This document shows, piece after piece, positions 53,172-63,593 of a stretch of 64,000 bases of DNA. Source of the DNA: Streptomyces sp. NBC_00554 (lineage in GTDB: Bacteria; Actinomycetota; Actinomycetes; Streptomycetales; Streptomycetaceae); the NCBI RefSeq assembly GCF_041431135.1, contig NZ_CP107799.1, positions 2,418,001 through 2,482,000 of the forward strand. The letters are read 5' to 3'. Within the stretch, counting starts at the first letter, position 1; each line of letters starts with the position of its first letter. The translations under genes were made by a program, and so were the position numbers. A model generated the notes under the pieces. The model was not told the DNA's origin and did not search any database. It was given only the letters and a program-made list of their open reading frames with translations.

Positions 53172-55217
53172 GTGAGCGGCGGCGAGCGGCAGGTCCCCGG
53201 CGCCTGCCCGCTGGACTGTCCGGACGGCTGCGCCTGGACCGTGACCGTTCGGGACGGGCTGGCGACCGGGCTGCGCGGAGACCGCGAACACCCGTACACG
53301 CGGGGCGCGTTGTGCGTGAAGGTCAACCAGTACCTGGAGCACACCCGCGCCCCCGGCCGCCTGATGTTCCCGCTGCGGCGGGTGGGCGCGAAGGGCGAGG
53401 ACAGGTTCGAGCGGATCAGCTGGGACGAGGCACTGGCGGAGATCGCCGCCCGTCTGCGCGAGACGATCGACACCCACGGCGGCGAGGCGATCTGGCCCTA
53501 CCAGGGCACCGGCACCCTCGGTTACCTGCAAGGTCTCCAGGGCCGGGCGGGCAGCCGCCTCTGGAACGTCCTGGGCGCCTCCCGCCACCGGATGACCATC
53601 TGCGCGAGCGCCGGGTCCGCGGGACTGAGGTACACCCAGGGCACCAGCGAGGGCATGGACCCCGAAGACCTGCGCCACTCCCGCCTGATCCTCCTCTGGG
53701 GCACCAACACCCTGACGACCGGCCACCACTTGTGGCGGCTGATCCAAGAGGCGCGGAAGAAGGGTGCGTACGTCGTCGCCATCGACCCGGTCCGTACCCG
53801 CACCGCGGAACAGGCCGACGAGCACCTGCCGATCCGCCCCGGCGGCGACGCGGCGCTCGCCCTCGCGCTCCTGAACGTGGTCCTGGCCGAGGGCGCGGAG
53901 GACCGCGCCTACCTGGCCCGGCACACCCACGGCTGGGAGCAATTCCGGTCCCGCATCGAGGAGTTCACCCCGGAGCGGGCCGCCCTCGACACCGGACTGG
54001 CCCCCGAGCGGATCACCGCCCTGGGGCGGCGCCTCGCCCACACCCGGCCCACCGCGATCCGCACCTCCATGGGCATGCAGCGCCACGCGGGCGGCGGCAC
54101 CGCGCTGCGTACCCTCGCGTGCATACCGGGCGTGACCGGCGACTGGCAGTACCCCGGTGGCGGCCTGCACTACGCCACCGACGGTGCCCACGGCGGCAAC
54201 CTCGCCGCCCTCACCCGTGACGACCTGCTCCCCCACCCCGTACGCGGCCTGTCCATGACCCGCCTCGCCGAGGGCCTGCTGAAGACCGACGACCCGCCCG
54301 TCAAGGTCCTGTTCGTCTACGGCGCCAACCCGGCCGTCAGCTCACCGGACCAGACCCGCATCCGCCAGGGACTCGCCCGCGAGGACCTGTTCACGGTCGT
54401 CCTCGACCACTTCCGCACCGACACCGCCGACTGGGCGGACATCGTGCTCCCCGCCACCATGCAGACCGAACACCTCGACATCCACGACGCCTACGGCCAC
54501 CACTACCTGGCCTGGAACGAACCCGCCGTCTCGCCGCCCGGCGAATGCGCCTCCACCACCGAGACGTTCCGCCGCCTGTCCCGCGCGCTCGGGCTGACCG
54601 AACCTGCCCTGTACGACTCGGACGAGGACCTGGCCCGCCAGTTCCTCGACTCGGACCACCCCTCCCTGGACGGCATCACGGTGGAGAGCCTGCGGGAACG
54701 CGGCTGGGCCCGGCTGATCACCGACCGGCTGCCGTTCTCCGACGGCTTCCCCACACCGAGCGGCAGGCTCGAATTCGTCTCGGGGACGGCCGCGGCCGAC
54801 GGCCACGACGCGCTGCCCGGCCATGTGCCCGCGGCGGAACCGGCCTCCGACCGCCACCCCCTGGTGCTCATCTCGGCCGCCCAGCACTTCACCATCAACA
54901 CCGTCTTCGGCAACAAGCCGGAGCTGCGCCGCCGCGCGGGCCCGCCCACGGTCGTCCTCCATCCCGACGACGCCGCCCCACGCGGCCTGAAGCCCGGCGA
55001 CCGTGCCCGTGTCATCAACGACCGCGGATCCTTCACCGCCCTCATCGCCGTCGAGGACCGGGTCACCCCGGGAGTCGCCCTCACCGAGAAGGGCCACTGG
55101 CCCAAACTCCAGGAGGACAGCGGGACGGGCGTGAACGCCACCGTCGCCGAACGGGACACCGACCTCGGCGGGGGCGCCGTCTTCCATGACAACCGGGTTG
55201 AGATCGTGCCGCTCTGA
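53172..55217 (+). CDS. Molybdopterin-dependent oxidoreductase with [4Fe-4S] cluster (681 aa)
   Basis: DMSO-reductase superfamily. The [4Fe-4S] motif has Cys 12, 16, 20 and 48 (CPLDCPDGC, then RGALCVK). WDEALAEIAARL, LLLWGTNTLTTGHHLW, the GGGLHYATDG segment, and the C-terminal molydopterin dinucleotide-binding domain with VLISAAQHFTINTVFGN are present. The substrate is not identifiable. I take the GTG at 53172, with AGAGG 7 nt upstream; an ATG at 53127 and an open frame to 52992 are alternatives. It has no membrane anchor or Tat signal, so it is cytoplasmic. Confidence 0.9.
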   Translation: MSGGERQVPGACPLDCPDGCAWTVTVRDGLATGLRGDREHPYTRGALCVKVNQYLEHTRAPGRLMFPLRRVGAKGEDRFERISWDEALAEIAARLRETIDTHGGEAIWPYQGTGTLGYLQGLQGRAGSRLWNVLGASRHRMTICASAGSAGLRYTQGTSEGMDPEDLRHSRLILLWGTNTLTTGHHLWRLIQEARKKGAYVVAIDPVRTRTAEQADEHLPIRPGGDAALALALLNVVLAEGAEDRAYLARHTHGWEQFRSRIEEFTPERAALDTGLAPERITALGRRLAHTRPTAIRTSMGMQRHAGGGTALRTLACIPGVTGDWQYPGGGLHYATDGAHGGNLAALTRDDLLPHPVRGLSMTRLAEGLLKTDDPPVKVLFVYGANPAVSSPDQTRIRQGLAREDLFTVVLDHFRTDTADWADIVLPATMQTEHLDIHDAYGHHYLAWNEPAVSPPGECASTTETFRRLSRALGLTEPALYDSDEDLARQFLDSDHPSLDGITVESLRERGWARLITDRLPFSDGFPTPSGRLEFVSGTAAADGHDALPGHVPAAEPASDRHPLVLISAAQHFTINTVFGNKPELRRRAGPPTVVLHPDDAAPRGLKPGDRARVINDRGSFTALIAVEDRVTPGVALTEKGHWPKLQEDSGTGVNATVAERDTDLGGGAVFHDNRVEIVPL

Positions 55218-55253
55218 TCCCTCGCCGATTCCCTCGATTTCCCTCGATCCGAT

Positions 55254-56204
55254 TCACAGTCCGATGTGAGCGGCTATCGGCAGGTGGTCGCTCCCCGTCT
55301 CGGGCAGCGACCAGACTTCGGTGACTGTCGCCGAGCGGGCCATGATCTGGTCGATGCGAGCCATGGGCAGCGACGCCGGCCAGCTGAACGCGAATCCTGA
55401 GCCCGCCGCGTTCAGCTGTGAACTGACCGGTGCCAGACCGCGGTCGTCCACAGTGCTGTTGAGGTCCCCGAGCAGAATCACCTTGTCCAGCCGCTCGGCC
55501 GCGATCGCTTCACCGAGGAGAACAGCGCTTTCGTCCCGTAGCGCGGAACTGAATCCGTTCCTGGGACCGAGGCGCACGGACGGCAGATGAGCCACATAGA
55601 CAGCGACATCCCCCTGTGCCGTCGTGGCGGTCGCCCTCAGCCCGCGGTTCCAGCCCTCGCCGATCCCCTCCGGCCTGATGTCCACCAACCGCACGTCGGA
55701 GAGCGGGTACTTCGACCAGAGCCCGACCGTGCCCTTGGTCGCATGGTGGGGATAGTCCGACGCCATGACCGCCGCGAAGGCCGGCAACGCGGAAGGCGTC
55801 AACTCCTCCAGGGCGATGAGGTCGGCCCGGGTCTCGACCAAGGTCCTCGCGGTGCCCGCCGGGTCTGGATTGACGTCGCTGACATTGTGCTGGAGCGCGG
55901 TGATCCGGCCCGCCGAGTCCGCCAGGTCGTGGCCGGGAAGTAGCAGATCGCCGAAAAGGCTCATCCAGGCGGCGACGGGCAGCAGCAACGCGATCAGCCC
56001 GACGAACGAGCGGCGCAGCAATGCCGCGACCAGCAGTCCCGGGACGGCCAGTCCGAGCCAAGGAAGGAACGTCTCAAGAAGGCTGCCCAGGTGCCCGAGC
56101 GTGTTGGGCAGAACGGAATGAAAGACCAACAGGAGAGCGAGCAACAGGGAAAGCAGCGCCAGGACGCGCCCTTGTCTCCAGCCCGGCCACTCGCACGACG
56201 TCAC
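55254..56204 (-). CDS. Membrane-anchored endonuclease/exonuclease/phosphatase family protein (316 aa)
   Basis: Three N-terminal hydrophobic segments (about 12-90) are followed by an extracytoplasmic EEP domain: ALQHNVSD, DLIALEELTP (metal-binding Glu), VYVAHLPS, ILLGDLNST and the closing TGSDHLPIAAHI. This is the actinobacterial type with a membrane anchor, related to vancomycin-resistance-linked and phosphodiesterase-like EEP proteins. The GTG at 56204 gives a normal start; an ATG at 56273 is open too. It converges on the molybdopterin enzyme. Confidence 0.85.
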   Translation of the reverse strand: MTSCEWPGWRQGRVLALLSLLLALLLVFHSVLPNTLGHLGSLLETFLPWLGLAVPGLLVAALLRRSFVGLIALLLPVAAWMSLFGDLLLPGHDLADSAGRITALQHNVSDVNPDPAGTARTLVETRADLIALEELTPSALPAFAAVMASDYPHHATKGTVGLWSKYPLSDVRLVDIRPEGIGEGWNRGLRATATTAQGDVAVYVAHLPSVRLGPRNGFSSALRDESAVLLGEAIAAERLDKVILLGDLNSTVDDRGLAPVSSQLNAAGSGFAFSWPASLPMARIDQIMARSATVTEVWSLPETGSDHLPIAAHIGL

Positions 56205-56448
56205 ACGACCACATCGTAGGCGCGCAGCAAGCGCTTGAGTCCCTGAGCACCCACACCACCGAAATGAGCACATACAGCCGCGACGCCACTACACGGAGCG
56301 ATCTTCCTTGGCCGAATCCCGCCCCGAGCCCCTCTGGTCGCGCGCGCCTTCCGTAATCGGTCCCGGCATTACTGGACCTGGTGCGCCGAAGCACAGAGAC
56401 TCCAGGGACAATTCGTCTGTCGCAGTCGCCTCACCAAGGGGTTCACGA

Positions 56449-57033
56449 ATGATCACGCTCACGAAAGAAGACGGCCCGGCGGATCTGGATGGGGTGACCC
56501 ATCTGACCATCGGAGCGTCCTGGGACCCGACCGTTGGAAGCAGCGGCGGCATCATAGGGAAGATCCGCCAGAAGGTCGGTACCGACCTCGACCTGATCGC
56601 CATCGCGATGCAGGGTTCGGAGCCGGTGCGGCTGGCCGGTCTCGACTCCCTGGATCCGCTGGGCAACGGCTCGCTGCTGCACAGCGGGGACAACCAGACC
56701 GGGCAGGGGGACGGCGACGACGAGACGGTGACCGTCAACTTCGCCAAGGTGCCGGGCAACATCACGTCCATCGTGTTCGTCGCCGCCGCGTACAAGAAGG
56801 GCAGCAACTTCCAGAAGGCGCGGAACATCAGCTTCAAGGTGTACGACGCGACGGGCGGCAGCTCCCAGCAGGTCGCCGACATCTGGCCGAGCCTGCTCAG
56901 CTCGGACAACGGCTGCGCCGTGGCCAAGGCCATGCGGGACGGCGCGAGCTGGAAGCTCCAGGTGATCAACGAGACCGGGAAGATCAAGCAGGGCGACGAG
57001 AAGGCCCTGATGCGCTTCGCCGTGAGCAAGTAG
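56449..57033 (+). CDS. TerD-family calcium-binding stress protein (194 aa)
   Basis: Full TerD domain with DLDLIAIAMQG, the GDNQTGQGDGDDETVTVN calcium-binding segment (about 82-98) and IVFVAAAYKKGSNFQKARN. TerD proteins bind Ca2+ and are linked to tellurite resistance, and in Streptomyces to differentiation. The ATG at 56449 follows AAGGGG. It is a single gene with its own terminator; the other ter genes are absent here. Confidence 0.95.
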   Translation: MITLTKEDGPADLDGVTHLTIGASWDPTVGSSGGIIGKIRQKVGTDLDLIAIAMQGSEPVRLAGLDSLDPLGNGSLLHSGDNQTGQGDGDDETVTVNFAKVPGNITSIVFVAAAYKKGSNFQKARNISFKVYDATGGSSQQVADIWPSLLSSDNGCAVAKAMRDGASWKLQVINETGKIKQGDEKALMRFAVSK

Positions 57034-57040
57034 CGCGGTC

Positions 57041-57070
57041 CGGGTCGGCGCCGACACCGGCGCCGACCCG
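57041..57070 (+). terminator. 12-bp stem hairpin after terD
   Basis: 57041-57052 pairs perfectly with 57059-57070 around a 6-nt loop (GACACC), 8 bp after the terD stop. Confidence 0.85.
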
Positions 57071-57102
57071 ACCTGCGGCATACCGTGCGGCGATCAGGGC
57101 CC

Positions 57103-57240
57103 CTACTCGGCTCCCTGTTCGGCAGGTTGAGCCAGTCCCGCCGTCCACTTCTCCTCGATCCGGCCGAACTTCCACACCAGCAGGGCGACCGCCCAGGTGG
57201 CGAAGAACAGGCCGACGACGACGTAGCCGATGTCGCACAC
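57103..57240 (-). CDS. Small membrane protein (45 aa)
   Basis: GTG start with GAGGAGG 11 nt upstream. The product is one membrane helix (YVVVGLFFATWAVALLVW, residues 6-23) followed by a basic then acidic tail. It is too short to be found by length alone, but codon use and the ribosome site support it. It lies divergent from the nitrate-reductase fusion, 141 bp away. I know no family. It may be unrelated or may anchor a partner. Confidence 0.6.
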   Translation of the reverse strand: MCDIGYVVVGLFFATWAVALLVWKFGRIEEKWTAGLAQPAEQGAE

Positions 57241-57381
57241 GAGGATCCCGTCCTCCTCACAGACCCTCGATCACAGCTGTGTGGAGGGCGTAACCCCCAA
57301 TGATCGAACGGTGTGACAACCGCGTAACGGGCACTTCGTAGCGTCGAGGGAGAAAGCATCCGATCGCCTGAAGGGCCGCCC

Positions 57382-60300
57382 GTGACCACGACCCCCACGC
57401 AGGTACGGACGGTCTGCTCGTACTGCGGTGTGGGCTGCGGGATGGTGCTCGACATCGGGATGGGCCCCGACGGGCGGCGTACGGTCCTCAAGGCGTCCGG
57501 CGACAAGGCGCACCCCGCCAACTTCGGCCGCCTGTGCACCAAGGGCGCGACCACGGCCGACATGCTCGCCGCCCCGGGCCGGCTGACCACCGCGCTGACG
57601 CGCCCCGAACGCGGGGCGCAGGCCGAGCCCGCCCCCGTGGAGGCCGCGATCGCCGAGACGGCACGAAGGCTGCGGGCGGTGATCGACGAGCACGGGCCCG
57701 ACGCCTTCGCCTTCTACGTCTCCGGGCAGATGAGCCTGGAGGCCCAGTACCTGGCGAACAAGCTGGCCAAGGGCTTCGTCCGCACCAACCAGATCGAGTC
57801 GAACTCGCGGCTGTGCATGGCCAGCGCGGGCACCGGCTACAAGCTGTCGCTCGGCGCGGACGGCCCGCCCGGCTCCTACCAGGACTTCGACCGCGCGGAC
57901 GTCTTCTTCGTCATCGGCTCCAACATGGCCGACTGCCACCCCATCCTCTTCCTGCGCATGATGGAGCGGGTCAAGGCGGGCGCGAAGCTGATCGTCGTGG
58001 ACCCGCGCCGTACCGCCACCGCCGCGAAGGCCGATCTGTTCCTGCAGATCAAGCCGGGCACGGACCTCGCGCTGCTGAACGGCCTGTTGCACCTCCTGCA
58101 CGAGAACGGCGACACCGACCCCGACTTCATCGCCGCCCACACCGAGGGCTGGGAGGCGATACCGGAGTTCCTCGCCGACTACCCGCCCGCCACGGTCGCC
58201 GAGCTCACGGGCCTCGCCGAGGCCGACATCCAGGAGGCGGCCCGGCTCATTGGCTCGGCCGGTGAGTGGATGAGCCTCTGGACCATGGGCCTCAACCAGT
58301 CCACACACGGCACCTGGAACACCAACGCCCTGGTCAACCTGCATCTGGCGACGGGCGCGATCTGCCGCCCCGGTTCCGGTCCGTTCTCGCTGACCGGCCA
58401 GCCCAACGCCATGGGCGGCCGGGAGATGGGTTACATGGGTCCAGGGCTGCCCGGCCAGCGGTCGGTGCTGGTGGACGAGGAGCGCGCCTTCGTCGAGGAG
58501 CTGTGGGACCTGCCCCCTGGCACGGTCCGCAAGGACGGGGTCGGCCAGGGCACCGTCGAGATGTTCCAGAAGATGGCGGACGGGGACATCAAGGCCTGCT
58601 GGATCATCTGCACCAACCCCGTCGCCTCCGTGGCCAACCGCAAGACCGTCATCGAGGCCCTGGAGAGGGCCGAGTTCGTCGTCGCCCAGGACGTCTTCGC
58701 CGAGACGGAGACGAACGCGTACGCGGATGTCGTACTGCCCGGAGCGCTGTGGACCGAGACCGAGGGCGTCCTCATCAACAGCGAGCGCAACCTCACCCTC
58801 GCGCAGCCCGCCGTGGAGCCGCCCGGGGAGGCGATGGCCGACTGGCGGATCATCGCCGCCGTCGCACGCGCGATGGGATACGAGGAGGGCTTCTCGTACG
58901 ACAGCGCGGAAGAGGTCTTCGAGGAGATCAAGGGCGCCTGGAATCCGAAGACCGGATACGACCTTCGGGGCGTGACCTACGAACGGTTGCGGTCCACCCC
59001 CGTGCAGTGGCCGGCGGCGAGCACCGACGGGCCCGACCGCAATCCGATCCGCTACATGGATGGGGACGGCAGCGGCTTCGGCGGTCCGGTCTTCCCGACG
59101 GCGAGCGGCCGGGCGGTGTTCCACGCCCGACCGCACATCCCGGCCGCCGAGATGCCCGACGACGACTATCCGTACGTCCTGAACACCGGGCGGCTGCAGC
59201 ACCAGTGGCACACCCTCACCAAGACGGGCAAGGTCGCCAAACTCAACAGGCTCAACCCCGGGCCGTTCGTGGAGCTGCATCCCGGCGACGCCGCCGCTCT
59301 CGGCATCGCCGACGGCGACTCGGTGGAGGTCGCCTCGCGGCGCGGACGGGCGGTGCTGCCCGCCGTGGTGACAGACCGGGTTCGGCCCGGCTGCTGCTTC
59401 GCGCCCTTCCACTGGAACGACCTGTTCGGCGAGTACCTGAGCGTCAACGCCGTCACCAGCGACGCCGTCGACCCGCTCTCCTTCCAGCCGGAGTTCAAGG
59501 TCTGCGCGGTGTCGCTTACGAAGGTGGCGGCTCCGGTGTCCGTCGTAACTCCCACGTCCGTGGTGGTTCCCCAACCGGCCGCTCCCACCGCCGGTCCCGC
59601 CGGCGCCTTCGGGCTGGAGCCCGCCCCGCCGCCCGTGCTGGCCGAGCACGAGCGCCAGTACCTGATCGGATTCCTCGCCGGGATCGACTCAGGCGCTCCC
59701 GGTGTGCCGGTGCTGCCGCCGGGCGCGCCGTTCAGCCCCGAGCACGCGCTGTGGGTGAACGGCGTGCTGGCCGGCATGTACTCCAGGGCCGTGCCCACAA
59801 CGCCCGCCGCACCGGCGGCACTTGCCGCCCCCGTCCGGGAGGTCGTCGTCCTGTGGGCCTCGCAGACCGGCAACGCGGAGGAGTTCGCGGCGGCCGCCGC
59901 CGACCGGCTCACCACCACCGGTCACAAGGCCACCCTCCTCGACATGGACGACGCCCACCCGGGGAACCTGCCCACCGGAGCCGACGTCCTGTTGATCACC
60001 AGCACCTTCGGCGACGGCGACGCCCCCGACAACGGCTCCGGATTCTGGGACGCCCTGGCCGCGCCCGACTCACCCCGTCTGGACGGCGTGCGGTACGCGG
60101 TCCTCGCCTTCGGCGACTCCTCGTACGACGACTTCTGCGGCCACGGCCGCCGCGTGGACCAGCGCCTCGACGAGCTGGGCGCGGTGCGTCTCACCCCGCG
60201 GACGGACTGTGAACCCGACTACGAACTCTCGGCCACGGCCTGGCTCGACGAGGTCCTCACCGCCCTGAACGGCGCCCCGGAAACGACCTCGGCCCCCGCG

Positions 60301-61443
60301 CCCGCACCCGCTCCCCGGCCGAAGAAGCCGGCCCCCGTCACCGCCGGCCTCACCGGCAACCAGCTGCTCAGCCTGCCCGGCGCGGGCAAGGAGGTCCGCC
60401 GCTTCACCTTCGACACCCGCGACAGCGAGACTCCGCTCCGCTACGAGGCCGGGGACGCCCTCGGCGTACGCCCCGTCAACTCCCCGGACGTCGTCACCGA
60501 ATGGCTGGCAGGCACCGGCGTCAACCCGGCGGCCACGGTGGACCTGAACGGCACCGGGGAGGTCCCTCTCCACGAGGCCCTGCTCCGGCATCTCGACATC
60601 ACCCGCATCACGCCCGACCTGCTGCGCTTCGTCGCCGAACGCACCCACGACCGCGTGCTGAAGAAGCTGCTGCGCCCCGACAACAAGGACGAACTGGCCA
60701 AGTGGTCCTGGGGCCGCCAGGCCGTCGACGTCATCGCCGAACACCCCGTCCGTGCCTCGGCCCAGGAGTGGGCCGAGGTGCTGAGGCCGCTCCAACCCCG
60801 CCTGTACTCCATCTCCTCCAGCCCCCTCACCGACCCCCACCTGGTCTCGCTGACGGTCTCCGTCGTCCGGTACGAGAACCCGGACGGACGACCGCGCCAG
60901 GGCGTCTGCTCGCCCTTCCTCGCCGACGCCGCCCCCGGCATCCGCGTGCCGGTCTTCGTCCAGCCCTCGCCGAAGTTCCGGCCGCCCGCCAACCCCGCCA
61001 CCCCCATGGTGATGGTGGGTCCCGGCACCGGGATCGCCCCCTTCATCGGCTTCCTCCACGAGCGCCGCGCCCTCGGTCACCGCGCGCCCAACTGGCTGTT
61101 CTTCGGCGAACAGCACCGGGCCAGCGACTTCTATTACGAGGACGAACTGACCGCCCTCCTCGCCGACGGCACCCTCAGCCGGCTGGACACCGCCTTCTCC
61201 CGCGACCAGCGCGCCAAGGTCTACGTCCAGGACCGCATGCGTGAACACGGCCCCCAGTTGTGGTCATGGCTCCAGGACGGCGCGCACTTCTACGTGTGCG
61301 GTGACGCCTCCCGCATGGCCAAGGACGTCGACCAGGCCCTGCGCAACATCGCCACCGTCCACGGCGGCCTGGACGAGGACGGGGCCGCCGCGTACGTCAA
61401 GCAGCTCGCCGCCGAGAAACGGTACGTCCGCGACGTGTACTGA
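57382..61443 (+). CDS. Assimilatory nitrate reductase fused to a CysJ-type flavoprotein reductase (1353 aa)
   Basis: Residues 1-710 form an assimilatory nitrate reductase: [4Fe-4S] Cys 12, 15, 19 and 52, then the molybdopterin domains with [30 protein letters not shown] and [29 protein letters not shown] Pro/Ala-rich linker follows. Residues of about 820-965 are a flavodoxin (FMN) domain ([23 protein letters not shown]), then FAD-binding (RLYSISSSP) and NADPH-binding ([26 protein letters not shown]) domains ending RDVY, exactly as in sulfite reductase alpha subunits. So NADPH electrons can reach nitrate within one chain. GTG start with AAGGG 6 nt upstream. A known actinobacterial fusion. Confidence 0.93.
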   Translation: MTTTPTQVRTVCSYCGVGCGMVLDIGMGPDGRRTVLKASGDKAHPANFGRLCTKGATTADMLAAPGRLTTALTRPERGAQAEPAPVEAAIAETARRLRAVIDEHGPDAFAFYVSGQMSLEAQYLANKLAKGFVRTNQIESNSRLCMASAGTGYKLSLGADGPPGSYQDFDRADVFFVIGSNMADCHPILFLRMMERVKAGAKLIVVDPRRTATAAKADLFLQIKPGTDLALLNGLLHLLHENGDTDPDFIAAHTEGWEAIPEFLADYPPATVAELTGLAEADIQEAARLIGSAGEWMSLWTMGLNQSTHGTWNTNALVNLHLATGAICRPGSGPFSLTGQPNAMGGREMGYMGPGLPGQRSVLVDEERAFVEELWDLPPGTVRKDGVGQGTVEMFQKMADGDIKACWIICTNPVASVANRKTVIEALERAEFVVAQDVFAETETNAYADVVLPGALWTETEGVLINSERNLTLAQPAVEPPGEAMADWRIIAAVARAMGYEEGFSYDSAEEVFEEIKGAWNPKTGYDLRGVTYERLRSTPVQWPAASTDGPDRNPIRYMDGDGSGFGGPVFPTASGRAVFHARPHIPAAEMPDDDYPYVLNTGRLQHQWHTLTKTGKVAKLNRLNPGPFVELHPGDAAALGIADGDSVEVASRRGRAVLPAVVTDRVRPGCCFAPFHWNDLFGEYLSVNAVTSDAVDPLSFQPEFKVCAVSLTKVAAPVSVVTPTSVVVPQPAAPTAGPAGAFGLEPAPPPVLAEHERQYLIGFLAGIDSGAPGVPVLPPGAPFSPEHALWVNGVLAGMYSRAVPTTPAAPAALAAPVREVVVLWASQTGNAEEFAAAAADRLTTTGHKATLLDMDDAHPGNLPTGADVLLITSTFGDGDAPDNGSGFWDALAAPDSPRLDGVRYAVLAFGDSSYDDFCGHGRRVDQRLDELGAVRLTPRTDCEPDYELSATAWLDEVLTALNGAPETTSAPAPAPAPRPKKPAPVTAGLTGNQLLSLPGAGKEVRRFTFDTRDSETPLRYEAGDALGVRPVNSPDVVTEWLAGTGVNPAATVDLNGTGEVPLHEALLRHLDITRITPDLLRFVAERTHDRVLKKLLRPDNKDELAKWSWGRQAVDVIAEHPVRASAQEWAEVLRPLQPRLYSISSSPLTDPHLVSLTVSVVRYENPDGRPRQGVCSPFLADAAPGIRVPVFVQPSPKFRPPANPATPMVMVGPGTGIAPFIGFLHERRALGHRAPNWLFFGEQHRASDFYYEDELTALLADGTLSRLDTAFSRDQRAKVYVQDRMREHGPQLWSWLQDGAHFYVCGDASRMAKDVDQALRNIATVHGGLDEDGAAAYVKQLAAEKRYVRDVY

Positions 61444-61526
61444 CCCCGGCCCGCCGGGCCGCCGTGACGCCGCCGGGCCGTGCGCAGTACGGTCGAACGC
61501 ACGACGGAGAGTGGCGGAGGAACTCC

Positions 61527-62495
61527 TTGAGCACGAACGCGGGCGAGACCGGACGCCTCGAGGACGCGGTGCTCACGCGTGCCGCGCAGGCGGGTGATGT
61601 GGCTGCACTGGGTCTGCTCCTTGAACGACACCGGGCAGGTATGCGCGCGGTCGCGGTGAGCATTCTGGGACCGGGACCCGACGTCGACGACGTGGTCCAG
61701 GACGCGGCCGTGACCGCGCTCCGGCGCGTGGGCGACGTCCGCGACCCGGCGGCCGTGGGCCCATGGCTGCGGATGATCGTGCGCAACGCCGGCCGTTCCC
61801 TGCTGCGAGGCTCCGTCGCCTTCCAGCCGCTCGACGATCTGCACGTGCCCTCCACGGACGCCGGTCCGGAACGGTGGCTGGAGCACCACACGATGCGGGA
61901 CTGGATCTGGGAGGCCATCGAAGAGCTTTCCCCCGCGCTGCGACTGCCCCTGGTACTGCGTCACTTCAGCACCCACGTCACTTCCTACGAGCAGATAGCC
62001 GACGTCTGCGGGGTCCCGGTCGGCACGGTCCGCAGCCGGCTCAGCCAGGGACGGTCCAAGCTGGCGACCGCCCTCGCGTCCACGGCGGACGCCCCGCACG
62101 GCGACACCGCGCGGCGCACCCGCGCCAGCCGTGTCGAAGCGCACGAGACACTGGCCGCCGCCGAGAGCGGACACTTCGGCGCGCTGCTCACCGAGCGCTG
62201 GTCCCCCGAGGTCGCCCTGCTCAGGGGGAACGACCCGGTGGGCGACAGGAATCGGTTGGTGCACGGAATGGAGTGCGACCTCGAAGCCGGCGTACGGCAG
62301 CGTCTCGCCCATGCCGTGGCCGGGCGGTCGCTCGTCATCTGGGAGATGGACATCCTCAATCCCGCCGACAACCCCGAGCACTGTCCGCCCGAGGTCGCCT
62401 GGCTCATGACCCTGGACGACACCGGCCGCGTACACCGGCTGCGCCTGTTCCATGCCAGGCCGTCGCGGGCCACCAACCCGCTCCTTCCCGTGTGA
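61527..62495 (+). CDS. RNA polymerase sigma factor, ECF-like with C-terminal SnoaL-type domain (322 aa)
   Basis: Sigma-70 region 2 covers about 10-80 (LLERHRAGMRAVAVSILGPGPDVDDVVQDAAVTALRRV) and region 4 about 125-185 (LRLPLVLRHF, YEQIADVCGVPVGTVRSRLSQGRSKL). The remaining 130 residues are a C-terminal domain like the SnoaL-type extensions of ECF41-related sigmas, which regulate their own activity. The TTG start is set by GCGGAGG 6 nt upstream. There is no anti-sigma gene nearby, in keeping with this class. The hydrolase gene downstream is a possible target. Confidence 0.9.
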   Translation: MSTNAGETGRLEDAVLTRAAQAGDVAALGLLLERHRAGMRAVAVSILGPGPDVDDVVQDAAVTALRRVGDVRDPAAVGPWLRMIVRNAGRSLLRGSVAFQPLDDLHVPSTDAGPERWLEHHTMRDWIWEAIEELSPALRLPLVLRHFSTHVTSYEQIADVCGVPVGTVRSRLSQGRSKLATALASTADAPHGDTARRTRASRVEAHETLAAAESGHFGALLTERWSPEVALLRGNDPVGDRNRLVHGMECDLEAGVRQRLAHAVAGRSLVIWEMDILNPADNPEHCPPEVAWLMTLDDTGRVHRLRLFHARPSRATNPLLPV

Positions 62496-62583
62496 CGGCC
62501 ATCACACAACTCGGATCGAACTTCGCTCTGCCTCCGGCGTCCTGTCGGTGTCGTTGACACCTGCCGGATACGGAGACACCCAC

Positions 62584-63534
62584 ATGACGACCTCTTTGAC
62601 CGACCCGATCGACCCCACCGACCTGACTGATATGGCTGGTCCAGCCGATCCGCTGGCCGTCGGAACGCACACCGTCGAAGTCGACGGAGTCGTGCAGCGC
62701 TATCACGTCCACGGCACGGGCCCGGTGTGCGTCGCGCATTCCGGCGGGCCCGGCATTTTCTGGGAGTACCTGCGGATGCCCGCGCTGGAGCGGCATCTGA
62801 CGGTCGTCTACCCGGAGCCGATCGGCACCGGAGCCTCCGACCGCCTGCCCTCCCACCCGCACGGCTACACCCGGCCCCGCTACAGCCGGTTCCTCGGTGC
62901 GCTGATCGAGCACCTCGGCGTCCCCGAGGTGCACCTGCTGGGCCATTCGCACGGCGGCTTCGTCGTCCAGTACCACGCCCTGCACTTCCCCGAGCGCGTC
63001 GCCGGGGTGATCCTCTACGAGAGCGCGCCGGTGACCGGCCCCGAACACGGCGCCGAGGCCATGCGCCTGGTGCAGTCGTTCGCCGAGCTCCACTTCGACC
63101 ACCCCGAACTCCCCGAGGTCCTGGCGGCGTTCCAGGCCATCCCCACCATCTCCGACGACGCGCAGATGACGGCCGTCGCCAGGGGGATCATCCCCTCGTA
63201 CTTCGCCGACTACTGGGGCCGCGAGGAGGAGTTCGCTCCCCTGCGCGCCTCCGTGACGGCCACGCACATCTCCGGCCTGGACGAGGACCTCTCCCCGAAT
63301 GTCATCGACGACCGTGCGGACCTCGGCTCACTCACCGTGCCGACCCTTGTCGTCGTCGGCCGCCACGACGTCATCTGCGGGGTGCGGTGGGCCGAGGAAC
63401 TGCACGAGCTGATCCCCGGATCGGAGCTGCTCATCCTGGAGAACAGCGGGCACTTCGGCCACATCGAGGAACCGGCCGCCTTCTCTCAAGCGGTGACGCG
63501 TTTCGTGACGGCCACGGCACGCGGCACACAGTGA
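62584..63534 (+). CDS. Alpha/beta-fold hydrolase (316 aa)
   Basis: Alpha/beta hydrolase of the proline-iminopeptidase/epoxide-hydrolase group. HSGGPG forms the oxyanion hole (about 56-61), GHSHGG the nucleophile elbow (Ser near 122), and VVVGRHDVICG and ENSGHFGHIEEP carry the Asp and His. Substrate unknown. It follows the sigma-factor gene by 88 bp on the same strand. Confidence 0.93.
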   Translation: MTTSLTDPIDPTDLTDMAGPADPLAVGTHTVEVDGVVQRYHVHGTGPVCVAHSGGPGIFWEYLRMPALERHLTVVYPEPIGTGASDRLPSHPHGYTRPRYSRFLGALIEHLGVPEVHLLGHSHGGFVVQYHALHFPERVAGVILYESAPVTGPEHGAEAMRLVQSFAELHFDHPELPEVLAAFQAIPTISDDAQMTAVARGIIPSYFADYWGREEEFAPLRASVTATHISGLDEDLSPNVIDDRADLGSLTVPTLVVVGRHDVICGVRWAEELHELIPGSELLILENSGHFGHIEEPAAFSQAVTRFVTATARGTQ

Positions 63535-63593
63535 CCGTCGGTTCTGAGAAGAGAACCGATTTCTGACAAGGGAACTGAAAGAGAAACGGATTC

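Noticed and set aside
57271..59649. Long minus-strand open frame of 792 codons
   Set aside because: Antisense to the nitrate reductase fusion; composition rich in Arg, Gly and His with no recognisable motif.
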